A stretch of DNA of 64,000 nt from Prorocentrum cordatum (taxonomy: Eukaryota; Sar; Dinophyceae; Prorocentrales; Prorocentraceae): contig CAUYUJ010014175.1 in the NCBI GenBank assembly GCA_963575745.1, positions 231,586-295,585 of the forward strand, read 5' to 3'. How positions within the stretch are numbered: position 1 is the first letter of the stretch; every line of letters begins with the position of its first letter. Positions 61,751 to 64,000 of the stretch are shown piece by piece. A program made the translations under genes and the position numbers. Below the pieces are notes generated by a model. The model was given only the letters and a program-made list of their open reading frames with translations. It was not told the origin of the DNA and searched no databases.

Positions 61751-62158
61751 TGGGGGTCCTGGGGGGGGGGGGGGCTCAGGCAAGATCCAGATCGGCACCA
61801 ACGAGTCTCCAAACTTCAGGGCAGTGCCCCCCGAAGGACATGGGCGAAGAAGCCATGGCGAAGCTGGGCCAGTTCGCGGGCCGCGACCTGAGGACGGCAG
61901 CGGCGGCGCTGCTCGTCTACGCTGCAGGCGAGAAGTCCCAGTCGGCAGCGCCCAAGTCGGAACTGGACAGGACGGGGCGGGAACAACGGCGTCGGGGCCG
62001 CTGAGGACGGAAGGGGCAGCTGCATTGGCGCGGCCATCTGGGACTGCAGAGACCCCAGGGCAGAGTTGCCAGGCCGAGGCTGTCGAGAACAAGCACCAAC
62101 ACTGCGCCTCCGACGGCGTCAGCATCGAGGACTGAGGGCGCCGCCCTAGCCCCCCCCC

Positions 62159-62419
62159 AGGGCAGTCGGGCATAGCTGGCGCGCCCAACAGCGCGCAGGC
62201 GAAGAAGAAGAAGAAGAGACACCTTTCAGATGATGAAAGACTAGTGGAGTCAATCAGCACGAACGTTGGGCGCCTCGCTAAACTTACACGTTTTGCCGAA
62301 GATGGCGGGGTGCGCGACGCTGCCCTAAAGTTTCGAGCACAACGGGCAGCGAAGTTGCATAGCGATGCCCTGGGGAAGAGCCCCGCTGGCAACAATCAGC
62401 CCACCCGTCCCCGTCAGTA
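62159..62419 (+). pseudogene. Charged helical segment, open without ATG
   Basis: NSAQAKKKKKRHLSDDERLV, ESISTNVGRLAKLTRFAEDG and RDAALKFRAQRAAKLHSDAL, ending in TAG at 62,417-62,419. Composition is protein-like. The place suggests LINE ORF1, function unknown. Confidence 0.4.
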
Positions 62420-62435
62420 GCCGACATCATCTACC

Positions 62436-62880
62436 ATGGCGACACGATGCGTTTCTTCTTCCCTCTATCCATTGCAGATACGGAGAGACGGCGGGCGGGG
62501 CAATTTGCATACACTACAGCACGCGCGCAGCGCAGAGACGGGCCACGGTCAGCGGGGGGAGCTGTGGCCAGCATGCAAGGTGCTACGCGAGTACCGGGGC
62601 AATGGGAAATGCACGACCACCCCCATCGGTCATCTTGGAATCCCACAGCTGATCTGGCTCAACGACGGCCTGGGCGCGCGGTGTTGCGCGCTAGCTGGGT
62701 TTCTCGGAGCGCGCGACACGGGGGGGCCACCCGTGGCCTTCGCGGGCAGCAGCCAGCTGTGGCCCTGCGGGCGTTGCAACAGGGGGCTCGGGCACTACGA
62801 GATAATCGAGAGCCGCAGGGAGCACGCAAGACATGAACCTGGCCATGGAAAAGATAAAGGAGGCTAAGGCAGCCAATGGA
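62436..62880 (+). pseudogene. Cys-containing frame downstream of ORF1 segment
   Basis: ELWPACKVLREYRGNGKCTT, then LNDGLGARCCALAGFLGARD and AGSSQLWPCGRCNRGLGHYE. A CxxC pair near the end. No recognised domain; probably LINE debris. Confidence 0.3.
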
Positions 62881-63319
62881 AGGGAGTGCGCGTCGGCTGT
62901 GAGCTGGAGCTGAGGCAGGAGGAGTGGAACGAATGGAGCGATGAAGAAAAGACGCCTCATGGAGGAGATCAGTGTCTTTCGAGAGAGCAGGTCTGCCGAA
63001 CACAGAAAAGCAAAGCAAAAGGAGCTGCGTGGGCAGCCCAATCATTGGGACAGATAAAGCAGCGCAAGCGCCCCTGGCGGGATAAGAAGGCCCGAAGAAA
63101 AAAGTCTTGCAATGTAGCGAACAAGTTGGCCCTGGAACAGTCAGGGGAGATGGCAATGGCACTGCTGGGTGGCGTCAAAATGGAGGCATCACGCCGACCC
63201 TGCTGGATGGTACCGGGATCTTCGAGGAAAAGTTCGCCTACCCCAAGTCAGATGAGACGACGACGGCCAGCTCCTCCAGCGGCCACCAGTGAAAGCACCC
63301 ACTGGAACCAACTGGCAAG

Positions 63320-63432
63320 CCAAGAGATGCATTAGCGAGGTTTTCTCGGAGTGCTACTCTGGGCAAACTGGACGAGTAAACTGGCAAAGCCAAGCGATGC
63401 ATTATCGAGGTTATCTCGGAGTGCTACTCTAG
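63320..63432 (+). repeat. GCATTAxCGAGGTTxTCTCGGA repeat, two copies
   Basis: GCATTAGCGAGGTTTTCTCG and GCATTATCGAGGTTATCTCG, 65 bp apart, each followed by GAGTGCTACTCT. Shared with the LINE linker at 57.6 kb. Confidence 0.82.
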
Positions 63433-64000
63433 GCACACAGGACGGGCAAGCACAGAGCGCTCGCACTGACACCGCCATGGGAAGCGTTTTTTTGGAGTGC
63501 CAACGGGTGCACCACTGCAGGGTGATGAACGGGGGGAGAAACGTGATCATCACGAAGGCCACCATAATGCATCATCGATGGCCCCACATACAACATAACG
63601 TGACTACCAGTATGTTCTACCCCACGTACACTTCGAGGGGGAAGAGTGGGATACTTCAACAGGGTATCAGAGTACAGATACGACAATGCATGGGACAACT
63701 ATCCGCCAGTTCGATGTGGAAGAGAAGTGGCCCGAGCGAGAGAGGAGATAATCCAATATGATATAGCTGATTCAGTAGGGTAATCAGGCCCCCCAACCAA
63801 AGTTTGGGAAGCACGGGCCTCCCGTCCCTATCCCCTCCTCCTTTTGAGCTGTCGTGTCGTCGTCTCCCCCCCCCCCCTAGCTTGGGCGCGCTGCTAAGCC
63901 CGCGCGCCCCCACCCCTTGGGCGCGCGGAAGGGCCAGCAGCTCCTCTCCCCCCGCACTGACCCGCAGGGACTCGTCATCGCAAGGGTGGCGAGCCTCTCT
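63433..64000. other. No gene seen to window end
   Basis: A 136-codon plus-strand frame ends at 63,761 with SGILQQGIRVQIRQCMGQLS, without a motif. C-runs and unique sequence follow. Confidence 0.4.

Larger units (their letters stand above)
60912..63300 (+). mobile_element. Probable 5' part of another family II LINE
   Basis: A zinc-finger frame, an ORF1-like core related to 19.8-20.4 kb, and further charged segments in frame-broken succession. No endonuclease or reverse transcriptase motif was found before the window becomes unreadable, so the call depends on the ORF1 similarity. Confidence 0.5.

Overview
The window looks like nuclear DNA of a core dinoflagellate. The decisive clue is the dinoflagellate trans-spliced leader, present as a perfect 21-nt match on the minus strand at 31,372-31,392 and with one mismatch at 52,225-52,245. 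Neither copy is followed by a GT donor, so both look like leaders copied back into the genome from mature mRNA rather than SL RNA genes. GC richness, very long GGA/CCT, CGA and ATG tracts, degraded LINE-type retrotransposons and almost no intact genes agree with this. Species cannot be fixed from the sequence; a Prorocentrum- or Symbiodiniaceae-like genome is an inference.

Only one stretch reads like an ordinary host exon: 20,724-21,011 (+), a clean 95-codon terminal exon with an in-frame TAG just before a pyrimidine-rich AG acceptor and a TAA at its end. I do not recognise the protein. A weaker exon candidate lies at 8,298-8,478 (-). A 238-residue hypothetical frame lies at 45,232-45,948 (-).

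Non-LTR retrotransposons dominate the recognisable coding matter. Family I (minus strand, 52,245 to 46,200) is nearly full length: leader relic, zinc ribbon, coiled-coil linker, endonuclease (GDFNM), reverse transcriptase (YVDD), CxxC...HxxxxC finger and RNase H (DGSGG). A second RNase H end of this type lies at 3,300-4,560 (-). Family II (plus strand) lacks RNase H and ends in a different tail: 16,200-19,560; a 5' fragment at 19,620-20,536; 56,811-60,530; and a probable 5' part at 60,900-63,300. All are broken by frameshifts and stops.

Between them are small elements with terminal inverted repeats and no coding capacity. I define families A (about 180 bp, probable TA duplication, with an empty site in the same window), B (about 130 bp), C (about 152 bp), D (about 140-190 bp) and E (about 90-120 bp), plus singletons at 24,443-25,181 (739 bp, full of TACACGCTAAGCG iterons), 32,992-33,644 (foldback inside a CCCTAGGG satellite), 36,690-36,917, 35,389-35,563 and 54,799-54,941. 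A further dispersed family without clear inverted ends has eight copies.

Tandem repeats fill most of the rest: a 345-365-bp higher-order array (9.9-11.2 kb), ATCGATCTCACT (22.2-22.9 kb), 90-bp (35.65-36.2 kb), diverged about 60-bp (38.1-39.2 kb), 73-bp (40.18-40.92 kb), 77-bp (42.75-43.3 kb), and about 24 GGA/CCT tracts. No rRNA, tRNA, CRISPR or promoter could be supported. Coordinates of repeat boundaries are read by eye and may be off by a few bases.
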